A stretch of DNA of 64,000 nucleotides from Deltaproteobacteria bacterium (GCA_020848905.1 JADLHG010000029.1:39620-103619), one strand, 5' to 3'; counted from the stretch's first letter, positions 1-9,206 are shown. Program-made: numbers and translations. The notes: generated by a model from the sequence alone, not told the origin.

Positions 1-2
1 TG

Positions 3-53
3 GGCGTGCTGGATCGAATGGAGATCCCGGCCTACCTGGCCTTCTACTTCTGA
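3..53 (+). CDS. C-terminal end of an unidentified protein (partial)
   Basis: Sixteen codons followed by TGA are open from the window edge, ending in Ile-Pro-Ala-Tyr-Leu-Ala-Phe-Tyr-Phe. The stop lies 9 bases before the next start on the same strand, which suggests an operon with the lipoprotein gene that follows. Too little is visible to name the protein. Confidence 0.45.
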   Translation, partial: GVLDRMEIPAYLAFYF

Positions 54-62
54 GGCGAACCC

Positions 63-842
63 GTGCCCCCTCGTCGAGCCGTCGCCGTCGCCTCGAGCGC
101 CCTGCTCCTCCTCGCCGCACAGGCCTGCGGCCTCACCGTCACCAACGAGAGACCCTCGTACGACGAGCTCCAGCCGGCCGAGAAGGACGTCGTCCAGACG
201 GTGCTCGCCGAGCTCACGGGGTTCGATGCTCAGCTACGAGCGCGTACCGGAGACACCATCGCGTCGGTCTTGAATCCGGAACGCATCGACGTGGCCTTCC
301 GCGGCCTCATCTTCACCGGAAACGTAGGGGACGGCGTGGTCCACGTCTCGACCTGGGAAAACCTCACGGACGAGCAGCGGAACCGGGTCAAGGAGTGGTT
401 CGCCCAGCCCACCCTCGAGGGGGCGCGCCAGACCTACGCGCGGTTCTTCTACCGCTTCCTGGCCGTGAGTCAGGGAGCCAAGCAGTTCATGTACGAGGTG
501 CTCACGCCGGCCTGGCTCTACGAGCACCGCTCGCTCTTCAGCATGGAACGGGACTCGGTGCGGACCACGATGGCCTACTACGCCGCGGTGGGACGGCAGA
601 ACGAGATGTGGCCCTTCGTCACCTCGGCCTGTGCGCCGATCCTCGCCAAGCAGGGGCCGGTCTACGGGCCGCACTTCGACAAGACCTACCTCATCGACCA
701 CTTCCACGAGCTGGCCAACCCGCGCGACCCGACGGGCTACATGTATTTCCTCTGCCGATGGATCGGGCAGGGTGTGCTGGAGGCCGGGGATCTCTCGAAC
801 GAGCTCAACTGGCTGAAGCACGATTTGCCGCGACTGCCCTGA
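63..842 (+). CDS. Putative lipoprotein of unknown function
   Basis: This GTG-started protein has 259 residues. Its N-terminus has Arg residues, a hydrophobic stretch (about 7-20) and a Cys at about 22 in the context Ala-Gln-Ala-Cys, which reads as a rather loose lipobox. An envelope lipoprotein is therefore likely but not certain. The remainder is a soluble, mixed alpha-type sequence rich in aromatic residues, with no motif I recognise. It probably shares a transcript with the gene whose end lies 9 bases upstream. It converges on the glycosyltransferase gene with only 20 bases between the two stops, and no clear hairpin terminator is visible there. The function is unknown. Confidence 0.65.
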   Translation: MPPRRAVAVASSALLLLAAQACGLTVTNERPSYDELQPAEKDVVQTVLAELTGFDAQLRARTGDTIASVLNPERIDVAFRGLIFTGNVGDGVVHVSTWENLTDEQRNRVKEWFAQPTLEGARQTYARFFYRFLAVSQGAKQFMYEVLTPAWLYEHRSLFSMERDSVRTTMAYYAAVGRQNEMWPFVTSACAPILAKQGPVYGPHFDKTYLIDHFHELANPRDPTGYMYFLCRWIGQGVLEAGDLSNELNWLKHDLPRLP

Positions 843-862
843 CGGGGGCGCGGCACGCTCGC

Positions 863-2944
863 TCAGATGTCCGCCATGGCCAGGACGTAGTGGACGTTCG
901 AGTCGTCCACGATGCGGAGCGTCTGCCTGCCACGGTCGGAGGGGAGGATGCTCGAGAGCGAGCCGTAGCGTCCCCGTTCCGTGATGAAGAAGAAGCGACG
1001 GTTCGGTCGCTCCTTGAGCCACTGCGTGATGGCCGCGTTGTCGAGGCTCTTCGAGACCACCACCTTCGCCGCGGTATACCAGGTCTCGCCGCGCCAGTTG
1101 AACTGCCACGCAATGAGCTGGTCCTCGGGGCTCCGCCGGAGCTTGTAGTAGGTCTGCAGTACCTTTTTCTGACTCCAATGCGGCCCGCACTTCACCTGAT
1201 ACCAGTTCAAGGTGTAGGCCCCGACAGTGAGCGCCACCGCGACGGTGCCCCATACCGCGACCTTCCGCAGGCGCGGCACGAAGTAGAGCAGGAGCGCCCC
1301 GCCCGAGAGCGCCGCGTAGAGCAGGATGGGACCGGCCGCGGGAGCGCCGTCACCCCAGTTCCCGCCGTAGAGGTAGGTGTACATCCAGACCCACTGCGCC
1401 GGCTGCTTGACCAGGTCGAGCGCCACCATGGCCAGCAGGCCACCGGCGAGGATCAGGGAGGCCCAGAGGCCGCGAGCCCGCTGCTCGATGAGGTCGTCCA
1501 GGTAGATACCGATCAGGATCGCCGCCGGCGGAATGGCCGGAAGGATGTAGTGGTGGTACTTGGTCAGCGTCAGCGTGAAGAGCGCGATGGCCGTCACGAA
1601 CCAGACGTAGATGAAGAGCCGCGCACGGTCCTGGGCGCTCCGTCCCTCCCGGTGCGGAAGCAGGAAGCCTCGGACCAGCGCGCCGGGGAGGAAGGCGATC
1701 CACGGGAAGAGCCCGTACCCGAGCTGCCCCACGTAGTACTCGAAGGTTCCCTTGGCCTGACTCTGCTCGCCGATCGTCAGGCGGCGGAACTGCTCGGTGC
1801 CGAAGAGCTCGTTCCAGAAGGCCTGGCCGTACCGCGTGACCATGCCGTGATACCAGGGGGCGAAGACGCAGAGGGCGATGAGGATCCCGCGCATCAGCGC
1901 CAGGTCGGCCAGGACGCGCCACTCGCGGCTCGCGAGCAGATAGACGAGGAACACGAGCCCCGGCTGGAGCGAGCCGATGAGCCCCTTGGCCACCCCGGCG
2001 TACGCGATGGCCATGTAGAAGCCGTAGAGATAGAGCTCGTTCCGCGTCTGCGTCTTGCGCGACATCCAGACCACGATCGCCGCGAGGACCGCGTAGACCA
2101 GCATGACCAGCGCGCCGCTCACCTGCCGTCCGCCGAGGGTGAAGGCGAGCGGCACGCGGAGCAGGGCGGGGACGATGGCCAGCATCAACAGTGCGAGGAC
2201 GCCGAGGAAGGCCAGGAGGAAGAAGTAGTAGGACGGCGCGTGGGGCCAGCTCAGGGAGCGTTTTCCGAGCCGGAGGGTTCGGCGAGGCAGCTCCTCCCGC
2301 TCGCCGAAGATGGCCAGCGCGAGGAGGGCGATGCCGCCGGACATGAGTCCCACGTAGGGCATGTCCGTCATCGCCTGCCGGCCGATCATGAAATACATCG
2401 GCGCGGTGGCCATGACGATCGCAGAGAGCAACCCGGCCCGGCGGCCGAAGAGTCGCGAGACCATCAAGAAGCTGCAGTAGATGCCGAAGAGGGCGCACAG
2501 GAAGAAGGGAAGCCGCACCGCCCACTCGATGCGCCCCATCGTGATCTGCTCGCCCGTCGTCTGCCCGTCGTACCCGAAGAGGCGAAGACTCAGGCCGGAG
2601 AGCCAGAAACTACCCACGGGCTTCGACCAGAAATTGGTCTCCGAGAGCCCCTCCGGGCCCGTCCCGTTCTGCCACCAGGTGGAGAGCCAGTCTCCACGCA
2701 CCATGAACTGGCGCGCGACCTCGGTGTAGTGCGTCTCCCACGGGTCGAACATGCCGAAGCTGCCGAGGGTCGGCATGTAGACGCCGGCGCAGATGAGCAC
2801 CACGGCCAGGGTGTGGCGCCAGCCCGGTCGGCCGAGCGGGGCGCGCGGCAGGGCGGTTTCACCTCGAGGTTCGCTCTCGGCGGGTGCGGGGGGCGAGTCG
2901 CCTGCTTCGTCCGGTTGCACGGGTCGGGTGCTCGTCTTCGCCAT
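863..2944 (-). CDS. ArnT/PMT-like polytopic glycosyltransferase
   Basis: This 693-residue membrane protein has the layout of the GT-C superfamily (GT39/GT83: PMT, ArnT and relatives). These enzymes move a sugar from a polyprenyl-phosphate donor onto protein or lipid A on the periplasmic side of the inner membrane. After a Pro/Glu-rich cytoplasmic N-terminus of about 45 residues and the first membrane helix comes the conserved first-loop motif Phe-Asp-Pro-Trp-Glu-Thr-His-Tyr, followed by Asn-Phe-Trp-Ser-Lys-Pro. About ten further hydrophobic helices run to about residue 560, and a soluble C-terminal domain follows. Asp and Glu in the first loop correspond to the acidic residues needed for catalysis in the family. 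Donor and acceptor cannot be deduced here. It lies 117 bases downstream of the gene at 3062-3652 and may share its transcript. Confidence 0.85.
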   Translation of the reverse strand: MAKTSTRPVQPDEAGDSPPAPAESEPRGETALPRAPLGRPGWRHTLAVVLICAGVYMPTLGSFGMFDPWETHYTEVARQFMVRGDWLSTWWQNGTGPEGLSETNFWSKPVGSFWLSGLSLRLFGYDGQTTGEQITMGRIEWAVRLPFFLCALFGIYCSFLMVSRLFGRRAGLLSAIVMATAPMYFMIGRQAMTDMPYVGLMSGGIALLALAIFGEREELPRRTLRLGKRSLSWPHAPSYYFFLLAFLGVLALLMLAIVPALLRVPLAFTLGGRQVSGALVMLVYAVLAAIVVWMSRKTQTRNELYLYGFYMAIAYAGVAKGLIGSLQPGLVFLVYLLASREWRVLADLALMRGILIALCVFAPWYHGMVTRYGQAFWNELFGTEQFRRLTIGEQSQAKGTFEYYVGQLGYGLFPWIAFLPGALVRGFLLPHREGRSAQDRARLFIYVWFVTAIALFTLTLTKYHHYILPAIPPAAILIGIYLDDLIEQRARGLWASLILAGGLLAMVALDLVKQPAQWVWMYTYLYGGNWGDGAPAAGPILLYAALSGGALLLYFVPRLRKVAVWGTVAVALTVGAYTLNWYQVKCGPHWSQKKVLQTYYKLRRSPEDQLIAWQFNWRGETWYTAAKVVVSKSLDNAAITQWLKERPNRRFFFITERGRYGSLSSILPSDRGRQTLRIVDDSNVHYVLAMADI

Positions 2945-3061
2945 GACCTTCGGTCGTGTTGGGCCGTCGGCGGACTGGCAGAGCGCGTCCCCCGCCGAGC
3001 AGCGGCGCGCAGGATACTACACAGGTCCAGCGGCACTGCAAGAGCGCGCGCGGGGCGCGGC

Positions 3062-3652
3062 TTACCCCGGAATGCCCGGTCCGGACTCCCGCTCGGAGAG
3101 AAGGCCCACGCCGGCCGCGATGGACCAGATCCAGGCCCCGAGGATGGGAAGAATCCCGACCAGCTTCGACCAGCCGGGCACGAAGAAGAAGAGCAGCACG
3201 CCGAGGAGCAGCAGCCCCAGCATCCCGAGGCCCGACATGCGGCCGCAGACGAGCGATCCCACGCCGGGCAGGAGCACGTTCAGCACGAGCCCGTTCACGT
3301 TGCGCCCCTTCGCGGGGGCGGCGCCGGGTCCTCCGTAGATCGGGGCTCGCGGCAGGGCCGCCGGGTCGTGCAGTCCCCCCGTGCTCCTCGGCTGCTGCCC
3401 GCTCTCGAGCGCCAGGTGGGCGGGCGCCGTTCCCGGAGCCGGGCGGTTGGGCATGACGTAGTAGGTGTTCCCCGCCTGGTCGGTGGCCTGCTGGAGGGTG
3501 CCGTTCAGCTCCAGCGACAGGAGGTGCTCCTGGGCCTCCTCGATGGGCAGGTTCAGGTGATAGGCCACGTTGGCCGCCGTGATCACCGTGTCCGTCTGCA
3601 CGACCAACGAGAGGAACCGCTTGTCGAAGTCGGCTTGCGCGAGCTTGGTCAT
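3062..3652 (-). CDS. Winged-helix-like plus TM2-like membrane protein, unknown function
   Basis: I chose the ATG at 3652 because AGGGG lies 5 bases upstream of it; a GTG two codons earlier is possible but would sit on the ribosome site. The product has about 196 residues. Residues 1-75 look like a small helix-turn-helix fold (Asp-Thr-Val-Ile-Thr-Ala-Ala-Asn-Val-Ala-Tyr-His-Leu). A Pro/Gly/Ala-rich linker runs to about 110. Two or three hydrophobic segments with Gly-Val-Gly-Ser-Leu-Val-Cys-Gly-Arg follow, reminiscent of TM2-domain proteins. The arrangement suggests a membrane-anchored protein with a cytoplasmic winged-helix head, but no function can be assigned. The glycosyltransferase gene lies downstream on the same strand. 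Confidence 0.7.
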   Translation of the reverse strand: MTKLAQADFDKRFLSLVVQTDTVITAANVAYHLNLPIEEAQEHLLSLELNGTLQQATDQAGNTYYVMPNRPAPGTAPAHLALESGQQPRSTGGLHDPAALPRAPIYGGPGAAPAKGRNVNGLVLNVLLPGVGSLVCGRMSGLGMLGLLLLGVLLFFFVPGWSKLVGILPILGAWIWSIAAGVGLLSERESGPGIPG

Positions 3653-3729
3653 GATCACCCCTGCGAGGTGTTGGCCTGAGTGCCGCAGAGGATAGCACCC
3701 GGCGGTGACGGGTCAAAGGTCGAGGGCGG

Positions 3730-4524
3730 TCAGGCTCCGTCGCGCCGGCACGCTTCCACGGCGTTCTCGAAGAGGACGAGTCCTTCGCCCCGCCGCGGGG
3801 GGCGGCGTCGCCAGGCCGGGTGGTTCTCCCGGTAGAGGAAGGCCTCCGGGTGGGGCATCAGGCCGAAGAGCCTCCCCGACCGGTCGCACAGCCCGGCCAT
3901 GCCGCCCGTCGAGCCGTTCGGGTTCAGCGGCCAGACCTGCGTGGGTCGCCCCGTGGCAGGGTCCACGTACCGAAGGGGGACGAGCGCGTCGCTTTCGAGC
4001 TCCGCCACGACATGAGCGGAACCGAGCAGCTGCCCTTCGCCGTGCCGGCAGGGGAGCTCGAGGCGGTCGATCCCCTTCGTGAAGACGCACGGCGAGCTCG
4101 GATCCGCAGCGAGCGTGACCCATCCGTCGTAGAAGGTGCCGCAGGCGTTATGCGCGAGCGTCACCTTCTGGGGACCCGGTCGGCCCGCGGGCAGTAGGCC
4201 CAGGCGTACCATCGTCTGGAACCCGTTGCAGATGCCGAGCACGAGGCCGCCGTCGGCGATGAAGCGCTCGAGGGGGCCCGCGAGACGCGCGCGCAGACGA
4301 TTAGCGAGCGCCCGCCCCGCACCGAGGTGGTCCCCGAAGGAGAAGCCTCCGGGGAAGGCGAGGAGCTGGGCCTGCGCGAGCTGCTCCGACCGCTCGAGCA
4401 GGTCATTGACGTGCACGACCTGCGGCTCGGCCCCCGCCAGGCGAAAGGCGTGCGCCGTCTCGGCCTCGCAGTTGATCCCGAAGCCGGAGAGCACCAGCAC
4501 GCGGACGGGGCGAGGGCTAGACAT
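3730..4524 (-). CDS. purQ: Phosphoribosylformylglycinamidine synthase, glutaminase subunit
   Basis: PurQ is the class I glutamine amidotransferase subunit that supplies ammonia to PurL in step four of purine synthesis (FGAR to FGAM). The 264-residue protein starts at the ATG at 4524, which overlaps the purL stop by 8 bases; a longer reading frame exists but adds only low-quality sequence. The oxyanion region Phe-Pro-Gly-Gly-Phe-Ser-Phe-Gly-Asp (57-65), the nucleophile Cys99 in Leu-Gly-Ile-Cys-Asn-Gly-Phe, and Met-Pro-His-Pro-Glu near the C-terminus (catalytic His and Glu) are all present. It is slightly longer than the small PurQ of Bacillus (about 227) and resembles the glutaminase domain of large PurL proteins. 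Overlap with purL implies coupled translation and equal dosage. Confidence 0.93.
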   Translation of the reverse strand: MSSPRPVRVLVLSGFGINCEAETAHAFRLAGAEPQVVHVNDLLERSEQLAQAQLLAFPGGFSFGDHLGAGRALANRLRARLAGPLERFIADGGLVLGICNGFQTMVRLGLLPAGRPGPQKVTLAHNACGTFYDGWVTLAADPSSPCVFTKGIDRLELPCRHGEGQLLGSAHVVAELESDALVPLRYVDPATGRPTQVWPLNPNGSTGGMAGLCDRSGRLFGLMPHPEAFLYRENHPAWRRRPPRRGEGLVLFENAVEACRRDGA

Positions 4525-7500
4525 CGGCCGCTGCTCCGCCGAAGGGTTCCTCGTAGCGCGCGCGCAGCTCGGAGAGCTCGCACGCGAGCACCGGTCGGTC
4601 GCCACGGGTTACCCGGAGCGTGCTCCCCGCCGTGAACCGTCCGAGCCGGCCGAAGGGCAGCTGCCGCGCGCGGAGGTGCGCCTCGAACGCCGGAGCGTCC
4701 GACGCGGTCACGCCGAGGAGAAATCGGCCGCCGGTCTCCGCGAAGAGCGCGACACGGGGATCCAGCACCCTGCCCGGCGAGGCGACGCGTTCCAGCTCCA
4801 CCTCGCACCCCAGACCTCCGGCGAGAGCCATCGTGGCCAGCCCCACGCCGAGGCCGCCCAGATGCAGCGCGTGGGCGCACGTGATCCAGCCCTCGGCGTG
4901 CGCGTCGGCGACCGCCTCGCACGCGCGTCTACAGACCTCGGGCGAAACCCGCGGCACCGCGCCCCCCAGCGTGCGCACCTCGCCGCGGCTCTCGGCCAGC
5001 ATGGCCCAGAGCTCGGATCCGCCGAGCTCGGCCCCCGTCTCGCCGACCAGGTAGAGCTCCTCTCCAGCGCCGCCCGGAACGAGATCCAGGGCGCGCGCCG
5101 CGTCGGGGATCCACCCCAGCGCAGAGAAGAGGAGGGTAGGGGGGATCGAGATCTTCACGCCCCCCTTCACCGAGTCGTTCTTCATGCTGTCCTTGCCCGA
5201 GATGAGCGGCACACCGAGGGCGCGCGTCATCTCCGCCAAGGCCTCGCAGGTCCGCACCAGGGCGCCCAGCTTCTGACGACCGTCGGGGGTCTGCTCGGAC
5301 TGCACGGGGTCGGGCCAGCAGAAGTTGTCGAGCCCCGCCATCGCGCCGAGGCGCCCGCCGCCGGCCACGATCCGCCGCACCGCGAGATCCACCACCCAGG
5401 TCGTCATGGCCGCGGGATCCAGGTCGGCCAGCCTCGGGGCGATCCCCTCCGCGAGGAGGATCGCCTCGTCGCGGCCGTGCGCCACGCGCATCACCGCGGC
5501 GTCGGCACGGAGGTCCCCGCGAACCCCCACGAGGGGCTTCACCACCGAGAGGCCCTTCACCTCGTGGTCGTACTGCCGGCACTTGTCGGTCCGCGCGCAG
5601 AGGTTCAGACGTCCCACGAGCCCGAGGAGCAGCGCCCCCGGCTCCTGGACCGCGAGCTCGATACCGAGCTCGTCGGGGGTCGGAGGGGCGGGGCTCTCCC
5701 AGCTCGCCTCGAGCTCCATCACGGGACACCCGCCGTGGAGGAACTCCAGGTCCAGCTCACCCACGCAGCTCCCGGCGTACCGCAGCCGCAGGCTACCGTC
5801 GTCGGTGAAACGCCCGATCGCGGTGGCTTCCACCTCCCGCGCCCTGCAGAGGGCGAGCAGCGCCTCGAGGCTCTCAGCGGGCACGGCCAGCGTCATGCGC
5901 TCCTGCGCCTCGCTGAGGAAGATCTCCCAGGGCATGAGGCCCGCGTACTTCAGCGGGCATTTCTCGAGGTCGAGCTCCGCGCCGCCCGAGAGCCGCGCCA
6001 GCTCCCCCACCGAGGAGCTGAGGCCCCCCGCGCCGTTGTCTGTGATCGCCCGGTAGAGCCCGAGGTCGCGCGCCTCGAGGAGCGCGTCGGTCATCATCTT
6101 CTGCGTGATCGGGTCGCCGATCTGTACCGCCTGCGCCGGTGAGGCCCCGTGAAGCGCCTCGCTCGAGAAGGTGGCGCCGTGGATCCCGTCCTTGCCGATC
6201 CGGCCCCCCACCATCACGACCAGATCCCCCGGCAGGATCGCCTTCTGCTCGCTCGGCTGACCGCGCACCAGGGCGGGCATGAGGCCGACCGTGCCGCAGA
6301 AGACGAGCGGCTTGCCGAGGAAGCGCGGGTCGAAGAGCTCGAAGCCCCGCGCGTAGGGGATCCCGCTCTGGTTACCCCCGTCGATGACTCCCCGGTGCAC
6401 CCCCTCGCGGATCCGCCGCGGGTGCAGCAGACCCTCGGGAATCGGCCCCTCGTGGAACGGCGACGCGAGGCAGTAGCCCCAGACGTTGGCCAGCAGGCTG
6501 GCGCCGATCCCCGTCCCGAAGGGGTCGCGGTTCACTCCGACGATCCCGGTGATCGCCCCACCGTAGGGATCCAGCGCGCTCGGCGAGTTGTGCGTCTCGA
6601 CCTTGTAGGCCACGTGCAGCTCGGGAGCCACCCGCACCACGCCGGCGTTATCGTCGAAGACGGAGACCAGCCAGTCCACCTGGCGCGCGAGCTCGCGCGT
6701 GGGCTGCACGATGAAGGTCTTGAAGAGGGACTGGATCCGCGAGCTGCGCCCGGCCTCGTCGGTGTAGACGATGTTGGCGGCGAAGATCTTGTGCTTGCAG
6801 TGCTCGGACCAGGTCTGGGCGAAGCATTCCAGCTCGAGGTCCGTGGGCGACGGGGGAAGCCCCGCGGCGCTCCGTCGGTCCGCCACCGCCGGATCCTGGA
6901 AGTGCGCCCGGATCGCTCGCAGCTCGCCGACGTTGAGGGAGAGCATGCGGTCCCGACTCAGGGCCTGAAGGCCTTCGGCGTCTTCCGGCAGGGGTACCGC
7001 CACCGCCACCGGGTCCACCGTCGCCCCGGCGAGAGGCAGTTCCAGATCCTCGGGCGCCGCCTCGTAGTCGGCCCTCGAGAAGCACCGCACGCGCTCGATG
7101 AGCTCGTTCGCCAGGAGCTCGCGGCCGAGTCGCGCCGCCCCCTCGGGGGTCAGCGTCGGACCCTCCACGAGATAGAGCGTCTCGGTATAGACCTCGGGTC
7201 GGCCGGCCACGTCCTCCGCGTGGAGCTCCAGCAGATCGGCCACGAAGGTCCGTGCCGTGTGGGCCACGTTGTCGGTGACGCCGGGTCGATACCCGACCGC
7301 CACGACCCACGCCGCGCCCTCCAGGGGGAGGCGTCCGCAGGCGGATTCCTCGACGATGGGGTCGGTCAGCGCCTCCCGGATCCGGGCCAGCTGCTCGTCG
7401 CTGAAGGCCCCGTGGAGCTTGTAGACGGTGCGCGTCCGCACGCGGGTGACGGGTAGCTGAAGGAACTGCCGGGCCGCCCGCGCCGCCGACTCACCGCGAG

Positions 7501-7546
7501 GATCGGGGGCCCCGGGACGGGCCCCGACTTCGAGTCGCACGATCAC
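4517..7546 (-). CDS. purL: Phosphoribosylformylglycinamidine synthase, synthetase subunit
   Basis: This subunit performs the ATP-dependent amidation of FGAR using ammonia from PurQ. At 1009 residues it is longer than the small PurL (about 740) and shorter than the single-chain enzyme with its own glutaminase (about 1,300). Residues 1-190 correspond to the PurS-like N-terminal region of the large enzyme. The AIR-synthetase-like catalytic body follows, with Tyr-Lys-Val-Glu-Thr-His-Asn-Ser-Pro-Ser at about 310, Asp-Asn-Gly-Ala-Gly-Gly-Leu-Ser at about 490 and Ser-Gly-Lys-Asp-Ser at about 780. It therefore looks like a large-type PurL with the glutaminase split off as purQ. The GTG start at 7546 forms a GTGA overlap with the preceding lipoprotein stop. 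Confidence 0.93.
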   Translation of the reverse strand: MIVRLEVGARPGAPDPRGESAARAARQFLQLPVTRVRTRTVYKLHGAFSDEQLARIREALTDPIVEESACGRLPLEGAAWVVAVGYRPGVTDNVAHTARTFVADLLELHAEDVAGRPEVYTETLYLVEGPTLTPEGAARLGRELLANELIERVRCFSRADYEAAPEDLELPLAGATVDPVAVAVPLPEDAEGLQALSRDRMLSLNVGELRAIRAHFQDPAVADRRSAAGLPPSPTDLELECFAQTWSEHCKHKIFAANIVYTDEAGRSSRIQSLFKTFIVQPTRELARQVDWLVSVFDDNAGVVRVAPELHVAYKVETHNSPSALDPYGGAITGIVGVNRDPFGTGIGASLLANVWGYCLASPFHEGPIPEGLLHPRRIREGVHRGVIDGGNQSGIPYARGFELFDPRFLGKPLVFCGTVGLMPALVRGQPSEQKAILPGDLVVMVGGRIGKDGIHGATFSSEALHGASPAQAVQIGDPITQKMMTDALLEARDLGLYRAITDNGAGGLSSSVGELARLSGGAELDLEKCPLKYAGLMPWEIFLSEAQERMTLAVPAESLEALLALCRAREVEATAIGRFTDDGSLRLRYAGSCVGELDLEFLHGGCPVMELEASWESPAPPTPDELGIELAVQEPGALLLGLVGRLNLCARTDKCRQYDHEVKGLSVVKPLVGVRGDLRADAAVMRVAHGRDEAILLAEGIAPRLADLDPAAMTTWVVDLAVRRIVAGGGRLGAMAGLDNFCWPDPVQSEQTPDGRQKLGALVRTCEALAEMTRALGVPLISGKDSMKNDSVKGGVKISIPPTLLFSALGWIPDAARALDLVPGGAGEELYLVGETGAELGGSELWAMLAESRGEVRTLGGAVPRVSPEVCRRACEAVADAHAEGWITCAHALHLGGLGVGLATMALAGGLGCEVELERVASPGRVLDPRVALFAETGGRFLLGVTASDAPAFEAHLRARQLPFGRLGRFTAGSTLRVTRGDRPVLACELSELRARYEEPFGGAAADV

Positions 7547-8103
7547 GGCGTGACCCCGTCACCCGCCTCCCGTTCGGTCACGGCGCGAGCGGGGGACGCG
7601 CGTCCGGGGGCAGGGCTCCCTCCGCCCAGGCGACGCGCGAAGACGAAGGTGCCGCTTCCCTTGCACACCACCACGAGCCGCGCGCCGTCCCGGGCGAGCT
7701 CACAGCGCACGCTTCGCACCTCGCCCAGCGTGCACGGGCCACCGCTCCGCTTCTCGAGCACGGCGCGGAAGCGGCCCTCGCCGTCCGAGGCCGTCCCGCT
7801 CACGCGCGAGGCGAGCCGCTCCTCGTAGGCCAGCCGGCCGTTACAAAGGAAGGGCTGCCCGTTCCAGGAGGCCCACCGCACCGAGCGGTGCCAGACACCC
7901 GCGAGCCGCCCGTCGTGCTGCTCGAGCTGCAGCTCGTGGCGGTCGATGCGCTCGTCCCCTTCGGCGTCGAAGCGTCGCTCGACCAGGTCCCACGCTCCGG
8001 CGAGGCCTCGGGGTCCGTCCGGCGAGGCCGAAAGACGCGGACCATGCGCGCAGCCGCCGACGGCCACGCAGAGGAGAACACCGATGGAAACCGGGTGCGG
8101 CAA
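7543..8103 (-). CDS. Small putative lipoprotein upstream of purL
   Basis: The product has 186 residues with a short hydrophobic N-terminus ending in Val-Ala-Val-Gly-Gly-Cys, a good lipobox at about residue 18. The mature part has paired Cys residues (Leu-Cys-Asn and Gly-Pro-Cys-Thr, Val-Arg-Cys-Glu, Val-Val-Cys-Lys) that may form disulfides in the periplasm. I recognise no domain. The only usable start is TTG at 8103, since a stop lies six codons upstream in frame and no Shine-Dalgarno sequence is clear, so the exact N-terminus is uncertain. The stop overlaps the purL start by 4 bases. This is an odd partner for a purine gene and probably reflects operon packing rather than shared function. 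Confidence 0.6.
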   Translation of the reverse strand: MPHPVSIGVLLCVAVGGCAHGPRLSASPDGPRGLAGAWDLVERRFDAEGDERIDRHELQLEQHDGRLAGVWHRSVRWASWNGQPFLCNGRLAYEERLASRVSGTASDGEGRFRAVLEKRSGGPCTLGEVRSVRCELARDGARLVVVCKGSGTFVFARRLGGGSPAPGRASPARAVTEREAGDGVTP

Positions 8104-8195
8104 AGCGCCCGATTCTTACCACAGCCGCCCGCCAAGCACGGGACAAAAACGGGGCCGGTCCGCCCGAGGGCCGGCGCAACCTCGCGGGGCGCGGC

Positions 8196-9206
8196 TCAGA
8201 CGATGGTCGTGCCCTGGCGCTCGAACTCGGAGGGATCCGCGGCCGACGGCGTAGGTTGCTCGTAGATGCGGGCCAGCGTTCCCGTGTGCATGAGGTGCCC
8301 AAGCTCGGCGCGCAGCTGGGTGACGGGGGCCAGGAGGCCGTGCGTCGCGCCGCACGCATCCAGGTCGCGCAGGATCTCGGCCGCCTCCTGGTACCGCTCG
8401 TCCCGGTCCCGCCGGAGCGCCTTCAAGATGATGCGGCTCAGCGCCTCGGGGCAGTCGGCCCGCGCCTGGCGCGGAACGGGGATGGGGGCGTGCAAGATGC
8501 GCGTTACGGTCTGGCTCTCTGAGCGGGCCCGGAAGAGCGGTCGGCCGAGCGCCATCTCGTGCATGATGATCCCGAGCGCGAAGAGATCCACGCGCTGGTC
8601 TACCGGCAGCCCGTCGAGCTGCTCGGGAGCCAGGTACGCGCTCCGGCCGCGAAAGTCCCGTCGCACGTGGGCCTGGCTCATCCCCGCGGCGCGTGCGATG
8701 CCGAAGTCGAGCAATCGAGGCTCGGCGTCCGGATCCACGAGGACGTTGTGGGGCGCCAGGTCCATGTGGATGATCTGCAGCGGCCGCCCCTCGAGGTCCT
8801 TGCGGGCGTGCACGTATTCGAGAGCGCGCGCCAGGCGCGTCGCGAGGTGGAGGATGAGGGGGATAGAAAGCTGGCGGTGCCGCTGGAGGGCCGAGGCCAG
8901 AAGGCGCACCAGGGTAGGGCCGCTGATGTACTCCATGGCGATGTAGTACTGCTCTCCGAGGCGCCCGAGCTCGTAGGTCTGCACGACGTTCGGGTGGGAG
9001 AGCAGCGACGCGATGCGCCCCTCGTGGACAAAGTAGCTGACGAAGTCGGTGTCGCGCGTGAGGTGGGGGAGGATGCGTTTGACCACCACGAGCCGATCCA
9101 CCCCCTCGGCGTTGCGGTGGCGACCGAGAAAGATCTCGCCCATACCGCCCACGGCGAGACGGGTCAGCAGCCGGTAGCGTCCGAATTGCTCGGGGAGCTG
9201 GATCAC
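8196..9206 (-). CDS. Soluble eukaryote-like Ser/Thr protein kinase
   Basis: A Hanks-type kinase of 336 residues, with the kinase domain at about 10-280 and no membrane segment, so it should be cytosolic. Seen in order: glycine loop Ala-Val-Gly-Gly-Met-Gly-Glu (18-24), ATP-anchoring Lys43, helix-C Glu62, catalytic loop His147-Met-Asp149-Leu-Ala-Pro-His-Asn, Asp167-Phe-Gly, and Leu-Ala-Pro-Glu. All residues needed for phosphotransfer are present, but the Arg of the usual His-Arg-Asp is Met, making it a non-RD kinase that should not need activation-loop phosphorylation. The C-terminal 55 residues are uncharacterised and end in Thr-Thr-Ile-Val. Such kinases are numerous in myxobacteria. Its target is unknown. 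The start is GTG. Confidence 0.9.
   Translation of the reverse strand: MIQLPEQFGRYRLLTRLAVGGMGEIFLGRHRNAEGVDRLVVVKRILPHLTRDTDFVSYFVHEGRIASLLSHPNVVQTYELGRLGEQYYIAMEYISGPTLVRLLASALQRHRQLSIPLILHLATRLARALEYVHARKDLEGRPLQIIHMDLAPHNVLVDPDAEPRLLDFGIARAAGMSQAHVRRDFRGRSAYLAPEQLDGLPVDQRVDLFALGIIMHEMALGRPLFRARSESQTVTRILHAPIPVPRQARADCPEALSRIILKALRRDRDERYQEAAEILRDLDACGATHGLLAPVTQLRAELGHLMHTGTLARIYEQPTPSAADPSEFERQGTTIV

Noticed and set aside
395..3679. Plus-strand open frame of 1,094 codons
   Set aside because: It crosses the real lipoprotein, glycosyltransferase and 196-residue genes, is Arg/Glu/His-rich low-quality sequence without domains, and is an antisense shadow of G+C-biased codons.
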